From Prevotella heparinolytica (lineage in GTDB: Bacteria; Bacteroidota; Bacteroidia; Bacteroidales; Bacteroidaceae), in NCBI RefSeq assembly GCF_004342845.1, contig NZ_SLXB01000019.1, positions 21,403 through 85,402 on the forward strand: a DNA stretch of 64,000 bases, written 5' to 3'. Each line of letters opens with the position of its first letter. The first letter of the stretch is position 1. Below the pieces are notes generated by a model. That model was not told where the DNA came from and did no database searches. It saw only the letters and a program-made list of their open reading frames with translations. The position numbers were made by a program, and so were the translations under genes. Below, piece by piece: positions 35,397-43,144 of this stretch.

Positions 35397-35489
35397 TTAC
35401 TTTTTGCTTTTATGTCTGTTCTTTCTTAGTCTTTTTTTACGCTTATGCGTAGACATTTTATGTCTTTTTTTCTTCTTTCCGCTTGGCAT
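35397..35489 (-). CDS. Tiny basic ribosomal protein, AURKAIP1/COX24 (mS38-like) family
   Basis: A 30-residue protein encoded on the minus strand, starting MPSGKKKKRHKMSTHKRKK and ending KNRHKSKK; about half of its residues are Lys, Arg or His. The PSGKKxKRHKxxTHKRKKRLRxxRHK pattern matches the short Bacteroidetes proteins related to mitochondrial ribosomal protein mS38 (AURKAIP1/COX24 domain, formerly DUF1713). It probably inserts into rRNA of the small subunit. It lies between HU and RNase G, all minus strand. Length and composition would make most gene finders skip it. Confidence 0.82.
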   Translation of the reverse strand: MPSGKKKKRHKMSTHKRKKRLRKNRHKSKK

Positions 35490-35523
35490 AGCTTCAATTT
35501 TTATGGGTTAATACTATTGTTTG

Positions 35524-35799
35524 TTATTTTTTCACTGATAAAGTGAATGTTTTTGCAGGTTTAAATGCCGGAATATTATGTTCCGGAATAATAATGGTAG
35601 TGTTTTTAGAGATGTTACGAGCTGTTTTCTGCGCTCTCTTCTTCACTACAAAACTACCAAACCCGCGGAGATAAACATTCTCGTCTTTAGATAGGGATGC
35701 TTTTACTGCGTCCATGAATGCTTCAACGGTTGTAAGTACAGTGGCCTTATCAATTCCGGTGTTCTTTGTAATTTCGTTTACAATATCAGCTTTAGTCAT
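35524..35799 (-). CDS. HU family DNA-binding protein
   Basis: A 91-residue nucleoid protein. MTKADIVNEITKNTGIDKAT, the VYLRGFGSFVVKKR turn and the beta-arm RNISKNTTIIIPEHNIPAFKPAK are classic HU; the arm sequence is of the Bacteroides kind (NTTIIIPEHN instead of the usual TG-x-I-x-IPA). It bends DNA as a dimer. A minus-strand -7 box TATATTTG at 35851-35858 gives a leader near 47 bases. Confidence 0.96.
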   Translation of the reverse strand: MTKADIVNEITKNTGIDKATVLTTVEAFMDAVKASLSKDENVYLRGFGSFVVKKRAQKTARNISKNTTIIIPEHNIPAFKPAKTFTLSVKK

Positions 35800-35850
35800 T
35801 TTTCTTTAAAAAAAATATTATTACTATAGTTTTCCTAATTTTTTGGACTG

Positions 35851-35858
35851 CAAATATA
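35851..35858 (-). promoter_or_regulatory. Predicted -7 box for HU
   Basis: The minus strand reads TATATTTG, matching TAnnTTTG, 51 bases upstream of the HU start. Confidence 0.45.
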
Positions 35859-35944
35859 TAGCTTTTTAGCGGCTCTAAAAAATATATTTCGGACATTTTT
35901 CTAAAAAAGTCTTGGGGTTAAGCTTTGTTAGGTTGAAAATGAAG

Positions 35945-35952
35945 TAATTTTG
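35945..35952 (+). promoter_or_regulatory. Predicted -7 box for mutY, near-leaderless
   Basis: TAATTTTG ends four bases before the mutY ATG at 35957, with TTTG at 35924-35927 (17-base spacing). The predicted transcript would start at or beside the start codon. Confidence 0.5.
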
Positions 35953-35956
35953 CTGC

Positions 35957-36997
35957 ATGATTTTTTTTAGTGAGATATTATTGAATTGGTATGCGGAGAA
36001 CAAGCGGCATCTCCCATGGAGGAGTACGTCAGATCCTTATGTGATATGGATCTCTGAAATCATATTGCAACAGACAAGGGTGGGGCAAGGGTATGACTAT
36101 TTTCTTCGTTTTGTGAATCGTTTTCCCGATGTAGTGGCGTTAGCCTCGGCTTCGGAGGATGAGGTGATGAAGTATTGGCAGGGGCTGGGCTACTATTCCC
36201 GTGCGAGAAATTTGCATGCGGCAGCCAAAAGTATGAATGGGGTATTTCCAAAAACATACGAACATGTACTTTCTTTGAAAGGGGTGGGTGAGTATACGGC
36301 AGCGGCAATCTGCTCATTTGCTTATGGAATGCCTTATGCGGTGGTTGACGGGAATGTATATCGGGTACTTGCTCGTTATTGGGGTATAGATACGCCCATT
36401 GATTCTACTGAAGGAAAAAAGGCTTTTAAAACCTTGGCAGAAGAATTACTGGATAAAACGCGGCCGGCTGATTACAATCAGGCTATTATGGACTTTGGGG
36501 CGTTGCAGTGCATACCGCAATCCCCAAATTGCAGGGAATGTCCGTTGGCTGTCAGTTGTCGGGCATTGGCAGAAAGGCAAGTGATGCGTTTGCCGGTGAA
36601 ACGGCATAAGACGAAGACCGTTAACCGTTATTTTAATTATATATATGTACGCATGGGGGAATACACTTTGATACGTAAGCGTACGGAAAATGATATCTGG
36701 AAAAATTTATTTGAGCTACCGTTGGTTGAGGTGGATAAAGATTTGTCGGAAGAAGAGTTGCTGGCATGTTCGCAATTACACGCTTTTTTTGTAGAAGGAG
36801 AGAATCCTGTGATTCGTCCGATCTTGCGGAATGTAAAGCATATATTGTCGCATCGGGTGATATATGCAAACTTCTATGAAGTGATTCTGCCTGCGGGTTC
36901 TCAATCTTTTTCCGGTTATCTTCGGATTAAAACAGAAGAACTGGGTGATTATGCGGTGTCGCGATTGATTCATGCCTTCTTGGAGAAATATATATAA
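35957..36997 (+). CDS. mutY: A/G-specific adenine glycosylase
   Basis: A 346-residue DNA repair enzyme that removes adenine mispaired with 8-oxoguanine. The helix-hairpin-helix SLKGVGEYTAAAICSFAYG (about residues 108-126) is followed by the catalytic aspartate in VVDGNVYRVLARYWG, and the iron-sulfur cluster motif C-x6-C-x2-C-x5-C is intact (CIPQSPNCRECPLAVSC). The C-terminal MutT-like domain that reads 8-oxoG is present. Full length. It heads mutY-ssb-gldE, an order shared with gliding Bacteroidetes. Confidence 0.96.
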   Translation: MIFFSEILLNWYAENKRHLPWRSTSDPYVIWISEIILQQTRVGQGYDYFLRFVNRFPDVVALASASEDEVMKYWQGLGYYSRARNLHAAAKSMNGVFPKTYEHVLSLKGVGEYTAAAICSFAYGMPYAVVDGNVYRVLARYWGIDTPIDSTEGKKAFKTLAEELLDKTRPADYNQAIMDFGALQCIPQSPNCRECPLAVSCRALAERQVMRLPVKRHKTKTVNRYFNYIYVRMGEYTLIRKRTENDIWKNLFELPLVEVDKDLSEEELLACSQLHAFFVEGENPVIRPILRNVKHILSHRVIYANFYEVILPAGSQSFSGYLRIKTEELGDYAVSRLIHAFLEKYI

Positions 36998-37035
36998 AAG
37001 TTTGTCTTATTCTTGCATGATGTGAATATTCTCGT

Positions 37036-37043
37036 TAATTTTG
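37036..37043 (+). promoter_or_regulatory. Predicted -7 box for ssb
   Basis: TAATTTTG with CTTG at 37012-37015, 20 bases upstream; the ssb ATG is 30 bases downstream of the box. Confidence 0.45.
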
Positions 37044-37072
37044 GCAGCAGATAATTAAATATAGGGAAGCTT

Positions 37073-37525
37073 ATGTCGGTAAATAAAGTGATATTAATAG
37101 GTAATGTAGGTAAAGAACCGGAGGTCAGATATCTTGATAGTGGCATTGCTGTGGCTACTTTGCCTTTAGCCACTTCAGATCGGGCATATACTTTGGCTAA
37201 TGGAACACAAGTTCCCGAACGCACTGAGTGGCACAATCTTGTTTTTTGGCGCGGACTGGCAGAAACTGTGGAGAAATATGTGCATAAAGGCGATAAACTT
37301 TATGTGGAAGGTAAAATACGTACTCGGTCATACGATGATCAGGCAGGTGTAAAGCGCTATGTGACAGAGATCTTTGTTGATAACATGGAAATGCTGACCG
37401 CAAAAGCTTCAAGTGCGGGTTCTGCTTCTAATGTTTCTCAGGGTGGAGGAGCTTCCGAACCGCAACAACCGGTGCAGGCACAAGTCACTCCTGTGCAAGA
37501 TCCGACGGACGACTTGCCTTTCTAA
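37073..37525 (+). CDS. ssb: Single-stranded DNA-binding protein
   Basis: A 150-residue OB-fold protein. SVNKVILIGNVGKEPEVRYL and WHNLVFWRGLAETVEKYVHKGDKLYVEGKIRTRSYDD-type segments are typical. The low-complexity linker (GGGASEPQQPVQAQ) leads to the acidic tip DPTDDLPF that docks partner proteins. Normal length. It lies 25 bases before gldE. Confidence 0.97.
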   Translation: MSVNKVILIGNVGKEPEVRYLDSGIAVATLPLATSDRAYTLANGTQVPERTEWHNLVFWRGLAETVEKYVHKGDKLYVEGKIRTRSYDDQAGVKRYVTEIFVDNMEMLTAKASSAGSASNVSQGGGASEPQQPVQAQVTPVQDPTDDLPF

Positions 37526-37549
37526 TTTGTTTAACTAAAACCAGAATCT

Positions 37550-38899
37550 TTGGACCCAGATGCTTATTTATACCAGTTGGCAGATGTATTTAATGGTATA
37601 TCCGTACAAGTTCCTTCTGTTTCGGCCATTATAGCCATAGTGTTGGCTGGCTTGCTTTTGCTTGTTTCCGGTTTTGCATCAGCTTCCGAAATAGCTTTTT
37701 TCTCCCTTTCTCCATCAGATTTAAGTGCTATAGCAGAGAAAAAACATCCATCGGATGAGAAAATCAGCAATCTGTTGGAGGGTAGTGAGCGTTTGTTGGC
37801 TACGATTTTGATTACGAACAATTTTGTGAATGTAACGATAATCATGCTTTGCAATTTCTTTTTTATGGATGTGTTTCTATTCCATTCTCCTATTGCAGAG
37901 TTTATCATCTTGACGGTTGTTCTTACGTTTCTGCTATTGCTTTTTGGTGAAATCATGCCTAAAATATATTCGGCACAGAAAACATTGGCTTTTTGTCGTA
38001 TTGCTGCTCCCGGAATCATGTTGTGTCGTTCTTTCTTTTATCCGTTGGCATCTATGCTGGTGCGTTCCACTTCTTTCTTGAATAAACATGTTGTTCGTAG
38101 AAATCATAACATATCGGTCGATGAGCTTTCTCATGCCTTGGAATTGACGGATAAGGCTGAGCTGTCCGAAGAGAACAATATTTTGGAGGGCATTATCCGT
38201 TTTGGGGGGGAAACGGCCAAGGAGGTTATGACATCTCGTTTGGATGTAGTTGATTTGGATATTCGTACCCCTTTCAAAGAAGTGCTGAAGTGTATTGTGG
38301 AAAATGCTTACTCCCGCATTCCTATTTATGCGAATACCCGTGATAATATCAAGGGAATATTATATATCAAGGATTTGCTTCCGCATTTGAATAAAGGCGA
38401 TAATTTCCGTTGGCAGTCGCTTATCCGTCCGGCTTATTTTGTTCCCGAAACCAAGATGATCGATGATCTGTTGCGTGATTTTCAAGCTAATAAGATTCAT
38501 ATAGCCATTGTTGTTGATGAGTTTGGCGGTACATCGGGCATTGTGACCATGGAGGACATTATAGAAGAAATAGTAGGCGAAATACATGATGAATATGATG
38601 ACGAGGAGCATACATTCTCTGTTTTGAACGATCATACATGGGTATTTGAAGCCAAAACGCTATTGACGGATTTCTATAAGATAACCAAACTGAACGAAGA
38701 GGCTTTCGACGAAGTGGCGGGAGATGCAGATACGCTTGCCGGACTTTTACTTGAACTGAAAGGTGAATTTCCGACACTGCATGAGAAAGTCACTTACGAC
38801 TGCTATGAGTTCGAAGTATTGGAAATGAACAACCGTCGTATCTTGAAGGTGAAGTTTACGATAAACTCCCCTGCAACAGAACAAACAGAGCATTCCTGA
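37550..38899 (+). CDS. gldE: GldE-like CNNM/CBS-domain membrane protein
   Basis: A 449-residue membrane protein with the hemolysin-C/CorC layout: DUF21/CNNM membrane domain (about residues 20-190, four segments), a CBS-domain pair (about 210-335, including IPIYANTRDNIKGILYIKDLL and AIVVDEFGGTSGIVTMEDIIEEIVGEI) and a C-terminal CorC_HlyC domain. The start codon is TTG 37550. In Flavobacterium the same gene follows mutY-ssb and is called gldE because its loss affects gliding. Bacteroides do not glide, so it probably has a basic function such as metal transport. Confidence 0.9.
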   Translation: MDPDAYLYQLADVFNGISVQVPSVSAIIAIVLAGLLLLVSGFASASEIAFFSLSPSDLSAIAEKKHPSDEKISNLLEGSERLLATILITNNFVNVTIIMLCNFFFMDVFLFHSPIAEFIILTVVLTFLLLLFGEIMPKIYSAQKTLAFCRIAAPGIMLCRSFFYPLASMLVRSTSFLNKHVVRRNHNISVDELSHALELTDKAELSEENNILEGIIRFGGETAKEVMTSRLDVVDLDIRTPFKEVLKCIVENAYSRIPIYANTRDNIKGILYIKDLLPHLNKGDNFRWQSLIRPAYFVPETKMIDDLLRDFQANKIHIAIVVDEFGGTSGIVTMEDIIEEIVGEIHDEYDDEEHTFSVLNDHTWVFEAKTLLTDFYKITKLNEEAFDEVAGDADTLAGLLLELKGEFPTLHEKVTYDCYEFEVLEMNNRRILKVKFTINSPATEQTEHS

Positions 38900-38941
38900 T
38901 AAGCAATCCATTCGTTTTTTACTTTTAATATCTGATATCAA

Positions 38942-39571
38942 GTGCCTCTTTTTTTGAAAGATAAAACTTCTGCTTGTCAATGGGGAGTTTGGAAAACAGA
39001 TGAAACCCCGGAAGAGCTATTGGCCATGCTACCTCATGCAGAGAGGTATCAGGAGGCTGTGCAAAGCTTTAAGTCGGAACATCGTCGTGTGGAGTGGATG
39101 GCAGTGCGTGTGTTGCTGTACACGTTATTGGGTGAAGATAAAACAATAGCCTATTACTCCGGTGGGAAGCCCTATTTGGCAGATGCTTCTGCTTCTCTCA
39201 GCATTTCTCATACCAAGGGTTATGTTGCGGTGGTTCTGGGGCCATGGGGAAAAGAGGTTGGAGTGGATGTGGAACAATATTCAGAGCGAGTCAGGAAGGT
39301 GGTTCATAAGTATATGCGTGAAGATGAAGAAACGGCTGTTTTTCTGGGAACCGACACCTGGTCGTTGTTGCTTCATTGGTCGGCAAAAGAGACCATATTT
39401 AAGTGCCTGAATGCTTCGGAGGTGGATTTTCGCAATCACATGCGTATAATGCCTTTCGCTATCGATAAAGAGGGCGCATTCTCCGCCGAAGAATATCGTA
39501 CGCCGGAGAAGCGCCGCTTTACCATCCGTTATTTCATATTCGCAGATTTTGTGTTAACGTTAAGTTTGTAG
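38942..39571 (+). CDS. 4'-phosphopantetheinyl transferase
   Basis: A 209-residue Sfp-type enzyme that moves phosphopantetheine from CoA onto carrier proteins. The two family motifs are visible: GVDVEQYSERVRKV (Mg-binding GxDxE) and WSAKETIFKCL (WxxKEA-like). Start is GTG 38942. It follows gldE by 42 bases, taking the position of gldD in gliding relatives. In Bacteroides it may serve acyl carrier protein or a secondary-metabolite carrier; the target is unknown. Confidence 0.9.
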   Translation: MPLFLKDKTSACQWGVWKTDETPEELLAMLPHAERYQEAVQSFKSEHRRVEWMAVRVLLYTLLGEDKTIAYYSGGKPYLADASASLSISHTKGYVAVVLGPWGKEVGVDVEQYSERVRKVVHKYMREDEETAVFLGTDTWSLLLHWSAKETIFKCLNASEVDFRNHMRIMPFAIDKEGAFSAEEYRTPEKRRFTIRYFIFADFVLTLSL

Positions 39572-39579
39572 CTCGTTGA

Positions 39580-40953
39580 CTATAGTCTGCTTAATTGTAC
39601 CGTGAAATGGCGCATCAGTGGGGCCTCCCAAGTGATGGACACTCCGCGGGTGATACTTTCCCGTCTGTCATATACATTCTTCAAGGCTGCCACCACCACA
39701 TTCATGTGGTTGTCGGTATATACACGCCGGGGGATGGCAAGACGGAGTAAATCCAAACCATTGAAACGGTTTTCATGGGTTATAGGATCTCTGTCGGCCA
39801 GCAAATAGCCTATTTCACAACCGCGTATGCCGGCTTCCAGATATAATTCAATGGTCAATGTCTGTGCCGGAAACTCTTCTTTGGGAATATGCGTCAATAC
39901 TTTGGGGGCATCTATAAAGATGGCATGCCCACCGGCCGGGCGTTGGTATGGAATGCCGTATTCATCTAATTTTTGAGCTAAATACATGACTTGGCGGATG
40001 CGTGTCTCCAGATTGTCGAATTCCGTATTCTCATCCAGTCCGATGGCGAGTGCATTCATATCTCGTCCATTCATACCTCCGTAGGTAAGATACCCTTCGA
40101 ATTGCACACAGAATCCTTTTGCCCCTTCATACCAATCCTTCAAGCGAGTAGCTATGAATCCTCCCATATTTACTATGCCATCCTTTTTCGCACTCATGGT
40201 CATACCATCGGCAAGGGCAAACATCTCTCGCGAAATTTCCTTGATGCTTTTGTCACGATAACCCTCTTCTCTCATTTTGATGAAGTATGCGTTTTCGGCA
40301 AAACGGGCGGAGTCAAAAAGAACATTTTTCCCGTATTTGTTGGCAATGGCTCGTATTGTGCGTAGGTTTTGCATGGATACGGGTTGCCCGCCTGCTGTGT
40401 TGTTGGTAATGGTGACAATGATGAAAGGTATGCGCTCGCAATGTTCTTGTAATGCCTTTTCCAGTTTGTCGGGATCTACATTCCCTTTAAAGGGAATTTC
40501 CAGTTGTGTTTGTTTTGCTTCGTCTACGGTGCAGTCCAATGCGATGGCTTTTCGTCCTTCGATATGCCCTTTGGTGGTATCAAAATGTGAGTTTCCCGGA
40601 ATGATATCGCCTTCATGCACTAAATAGGAGAATAGTACGTTTTCGGCTGCACGTCCTTGATGGGTAGGGATGACATACTCGAATCCTGTCAGGCGAGTAA
40701 TGACATTTTTTAAATTAAAGAACGAACTTGCTCCGGCGTAACTCTCGTCTCCCAGCATCATACCTGCCCATTGGCGGTCGCTCATGGCTCCGGTGCCCGA
40801 GTCGGTGATGAGGTCGATGTACACTTGCTCCGATTTAAGTTGAAAAACGTTGTAATGGGCTTCTTTCAACCATTGTTCACGTTCTTGGCGGGTACTTTTC
40901 TGTATTGGCTCCACCATCTTAATTTTCCATGCTTCGGCAAATGGTAATTCCAT
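39580..40953 (-). CDS. tnaA: Tryptophanase (L-tryptophan indole-lyase)
   Basis: A 457-residue PLP enzyme that splits tryptophan to indole, pyruvate and ammonia. The PLP lysine is in MSAKKDGIVNMGG. Three positions separate tryptophanase from tyrosine phenol-lyase: an aspartate in HFDTTKGH (threonine in the lyase), isoleucine in CEIG (arginine in the lyase), and histidine in RHFTVQL (phenylalanine in the lyase). All three are tryptophanase-type here. No leader peptide like TnaC and no permease are next to it. A minus-strand box TATATTTG at 41019-41026 gives a 61-base leader, so it is likely transcribed on its own rather than from the upstream cobalamin riboswitch. Confidence 0.93.
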   Translation of the reverse strand: MELPFAEAWKIKMVEPIQKSTRQEREQWLKEAHYNVFQLKSEQVYIDLITDSGTGAMSDRQWAGMMLGDESYAGASSFFNLKNVITRLTGFEYVIPTHQGRAAENVLFSYLVHEGDIIPGNSHFDTTKGHIEGRKAIALDCTVDEAKQTQLEIPFKGNVDPDKLEKALQEHCERIPFIIVTITNNTAGGQPVSMQNLRTIRAIANKYGKNVLFDSARFAENAYFIKMREEGYRDKSIKEISREMFALADGMTMSAKKDGIVNMGGFIATRLKDWYEGAKGFCVQFEGYLTYGGMNGRDMNALAIGLDENTEFDNLETRIRQVMYLAQKLDEYGIPYQRPAGGHAIFIDAPKVLTHIPKEEFPAQTLTIELYLEAGIRGCEIGYLLADRDPITHENRFNGLDLLRLAIPRRVYTDNHMNVVVAALKNVYDRRESITRGVSITWEAPLMRHFTVQLSRL

Positions 40954-41018
40954 AGATTGTTTATTTAGGGTTTGACAATAAGTTAGTATATGGGCCTTTA
41001 TTTAGGTTTTTGACTTGT

Positions 41019-41026
41019 CAAATATA
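41019..41026 (-). promoter_or_regulatory. Predicted -7 box for tryptophanase
   Basis: The minus strand reads TATATTTG, 66 bases before the tnaA start codon. No clear -33 box. Confidence 0.45.
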
Positions 41027-41160
41027 GCGGAAAAATATGTAAAGAGCAACTAATAGTGACTTTTGGGGATTAATCCGAGGTGCATGTGAGAATGTTAACT
41101 CGGCTCACTCCCCGACAAATCCGTTGACAGTTCATCATATCTCAAAAGCTACTTTACCTT

Positions 41161-41305
41161 AAGATGTGGGCTTAGCTCTCCTAAGGTGTGGGCTTGGCTC
41201 TCCTAAAGTGCGGGCTTACGCCTCTTGAAGTGTGGGCTTACGCCTGCTAAAGTGTGGGCTTACACCTCTTCAAGTGTGGGCATATGCTTCTTCAAGTGTG
41301 GGCTT
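41161..41305. repeat. Seven-unit exact 22-bp tandem array
   Basis: The core GTGGG (one copy GCGGG), always followed by C and nearly always TT, recurs at 41166, 41188, 41210, 41232, 41254, 41276 and 41298, every step exactly 22 bases. Units read like TAAAGTGTGGGCTTACACC with partial symmetry (GTGT...ACAC). There are no spacers. It lies between tnaA and the orphan riboswitch. Confidence 0.9.
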
Positions 41306-41407
41306 AGGATTGTGTAGGCATAAAATATCGAATTGCCTTGAATTACAAACATGGAGGAACTCCTTCATCGTGTTTTCGCATTTGTTCCACTTTTTTATAA
41401 TGTAAAT

Positions 41408-41434
41408 GTCCGGGCGAAATCACTTCGACCGGAC
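41408..41434 (-). other. Hairpin downstream of the orphan riboswitch
   Basis: GTCCGGGCGAA and TTCGACCGGAC pair with one mismatch. It is 124 bases after the riboswitch on the minus strand. No T-run follows on that strand, so it is not a classic terminator. It may be a relic of the region lost behind the riboswitch. Confidence 0.5.
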
Positions 41435-41557
41435 ACCATCAAATAAACTTGGCAGAGTTTATTTACTTTCTTTGAATCAAGTTTGGTGAATGAAATGATA
41501 GGACGATTTGTCCGGCTCATTAAACTCAACGCTTTTTCCTCGAAAGCTATGATAAAG

Positions 41558-41745
41558 GTGTGCATGGCAGGTCTTCTGACTTGTTTCTGCTTCAGACGCC
41601 TTCCCGGAAGCAGAAACTTCCAGTGGCATAGGGTAAATTGTCTGCGGCATTTTATGAAACTTACAGCAGCGGGACTGTTCAGGATTTGCACCTGATTCCC
41701 TTTTAATTGCCATCCTTGGATAGGAGTGGCAAACCAATGCATTGC
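41558..41745 (-). promoter_or_regulatory. Cobalamin riboswitch, orphan
   Basis: Read on the minus strand, the region has the standard parts of the B12 riboswitch: AAAGGGAATCAGGTG, AATCCTGAACAGTCCCGCTG (B12 box-type core), GCCACTGG, and the 3' AGTCAGAAGACCTGCC. A complete promoter precedes it. The next minus-strand gene is tnaA, 605 bases further, with its own promoter and a repeat array in between. From memory, in B. thetaiotaomicron the B12 uptake genes btuB/btuG-btuH (BT_1489 to BT_1491) lie next to tnaA (BT_1492), so this looks like a regulator whose genes are gone. Frames that cross it are not genes. Confidence 0.88.
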
Positions 41746-41775
41746 AAAGATAAAGATTTTTTCTTAGAAAACAAA
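41745..41775 (-). promoter_or_regulatory. Promoter of the orphan cobalamin riboswitch
   Basis: On the minus strand, TTTG (41775-41772), 19 bases, TATCTTTG (41752-41745). Transcription would begin a few bases before the aptamer, so the riboswitch is probably still expressed. Confidence 0.7.
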
Positions 41776-41847
41776 ACAACTTCCTCTCAAGTGAGGGAGA
41801 CGTTCTTCTTTTTTATTCTACAGGCATAAAAATCGCAGATTTTTATC

Positions 41848-41855
41848 TAAGTTTG
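41848..41855 (+). promoter_or_regulatory. Predicted -7 box for the transglutaminase-like gene
   Basis: TAAGTTTG, 19 bases upstream of ATG 41875, divergent from the riboswitch promoter about 75 bases away. Confidence 0.45.
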
Positions 41856-41874
41856 CATCACCAAACAAGATGAA

Positions 41875-43074
41875 ATGAAAAGACTTATACATATATGTAG
41901 AGATTATTGTAAAAAGCACTACTTGCTGTTGATCGTGGCACTATTTGCCGTGGCTGGAACTATTTGGCTGAATGCATCTCCTTTCCGTTCCGGTTTTGAG
42001 ATTGTCGATGATTTGGGAGGTAACATATTCCCTTCCGGCATTCTTTCGGTGGCAACTACTGATGCACAAGTTATTATCCCTGCCGATTCCATGTATGTGG
42101 GTAATCCCAAGTCGTGCATCGCTATTCGCATGCGTTCGGGCAAGGCTTACAGCCGTGTCCGGATAGAAGTGGCCGAGACACCGTTCTTCTCTCGTTCTGT
42201 ATCTGAATTTGTATTGGAAAAGTCGAGGACCGAATACACTATTTATCCCGATCTTATCTGGAATTACGAAGCCTTGAAAAGAAATAATCAGGCCGAACCT
42301 ATCAGTGTGGCTGTAACGGTTGAGATAAACGGCAAGGATTTGGGGCAGAGCGTGCGTACCTTTTCCGTTCGTAGCCTGAACGAGTGCTTGCTGGGCTACG
42401 TCACCGGCGGTACCAGGTTTCACGATACCGGTATCTTCTTCGCTGCTTATGTCAACGAGGAAAACCCAATGATAGACCAACTGTTGCGTGAGGCGTTGAA
42501 TACCCGTATTGTGAATCGTTTTTTAGGCTATCAGGCCGGTAAGCCCGAGGCTGTGGACAAACAGGTATATGCCTTATGGAATGTGTTGCAGAAGCGTAGC
42601 TTCCGTTATAGCTCGGTGTCCAATACCAGCCTTTCCAGTAACGTGGTTTTCTCGCAGCGCGTCCGCACATTCGATGATGCGCTTCAGTCTTCACAAATCA
42701 ATTGTGTGGACGGCAGCGTCTTGTTCGCTTCTTTGCTTCGTGCCATCAATATCGAACCAATATTGGTGCGCATTCCCGGGCACATGTTTGTGGGTTACTA
42801 CACGGATTCGGGTCATAAAGATATGAACTTTCTTGAGACAACCATGATTGGCGATGTCGATTTGGATGATTTCTTCCCTGACGAGCAATTGGACTCAACG
42901 ATGTTGGGCAAGTCACAAAACCAGATGTCGCGCATTACATTCGATAAGTCCAAGGAATATGCCAACAAGAAATATGCGCAGCATAAAGAGGGAATTCATT
43001 CCGGCAAGCTGAACTACATGTTTCTTGAGATATCAAAAGAGGTGAGGAGGAAAATACAGCCGATAGGGAAGTAG
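41875..43074 (+). CDS. Transglutaminase-like membrane-anchored protein
   Basis: A 399-residue protein with an N-terminal membrane anchor (HYLLLIVALFAVAGTIWLNA, about residues 15-34) and a long extracytoplasmic part. INCVDGSVLFASLLRAINIEP followed by PGHMFVGYY gives the cysteine and histidine expected of a transglutaminase-like (papain-fold) site, around residues 281-305. The third catalytic residue is less clear, perhaps in FLETTMIG. Such proteins in Bacteroides may be peptidases; no substrate is known. It stands alone, with a strong terminator after it. Confidence 0.75.
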   Translation: MKRLIHICRDYCKKHYLLLIVALFAVAGTIWLNASPFRSGFEIVDDLGGNIFPSGILSVATTDAQVIIPADSMYVGNPKSCIAIRMRSGKAYSRVRIEVAETPFFSRSVSEFVLEKSRTEYTIYPDLIWNYEALKRNNQAEPISVAVTVEINGKDLGQSVRTFSVRSLNECLLGYVTGGTRFHDTGIFFAAYVNEENPMIDQLLREALNTRIVNRFLGYQAGKPEAVDKQVYALWNVLQKRSFRYSSVSNTSLSSNVVFSQRVRTFDDALQSSQINCVDGSVLFASLLRAINIEPILVRIPGHMFVGYYTDSGHKDMNFLETTMIGDVDLDDFFPDEQLDSTMLGKSQNQMSRITFDKSKEYANKKYAQHKEGIHSGKLNYMFLEISKEVRRKIQPIGK

Positions 43075-43093
43075 GAGAGGATTTCTGATGATA

Positions 43094-43129
43094 AAAAAAC
43101 AGCCGGTTCGTGAGAAGCGGCTGTTTTTT
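43094..43129. terminator. Bidirectional terminator with GNRA-type loop (copy 1)
   Basis: AAAAAACAGCCG (43094-43105) pairs with CGGCTGTTTTTT (43118-43129). The inner part TTC-GTGA-GAA closes a GTGA tetraloop. It lies between two converging genes. A closely similar hairpin with a compensatory stem change is at 55156. Confidence 0.92.
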
Positions 43130-43144
43130 TTAAACTTCATTATG

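Noticed and set aside
39580..40953. Tyrosine phenol-lyase
   Set aside because: The three substrate-defining positions carry the tryptophanase residues.
41161..41305. CRISPR array
   Set aside because: Seven repeats with perfect spacing, but units abut with no unique spacers, and no cas genes are present. The same applies to the arrays at 4.6 and 49.6 kb.
41395..41779. Minus-strand frames of 115 and 100 codons across 41395-41779
   Set aside because: They run through the cobalamin riboswitch, a structured RNA; the translated residues are simply the aptamer sequence.
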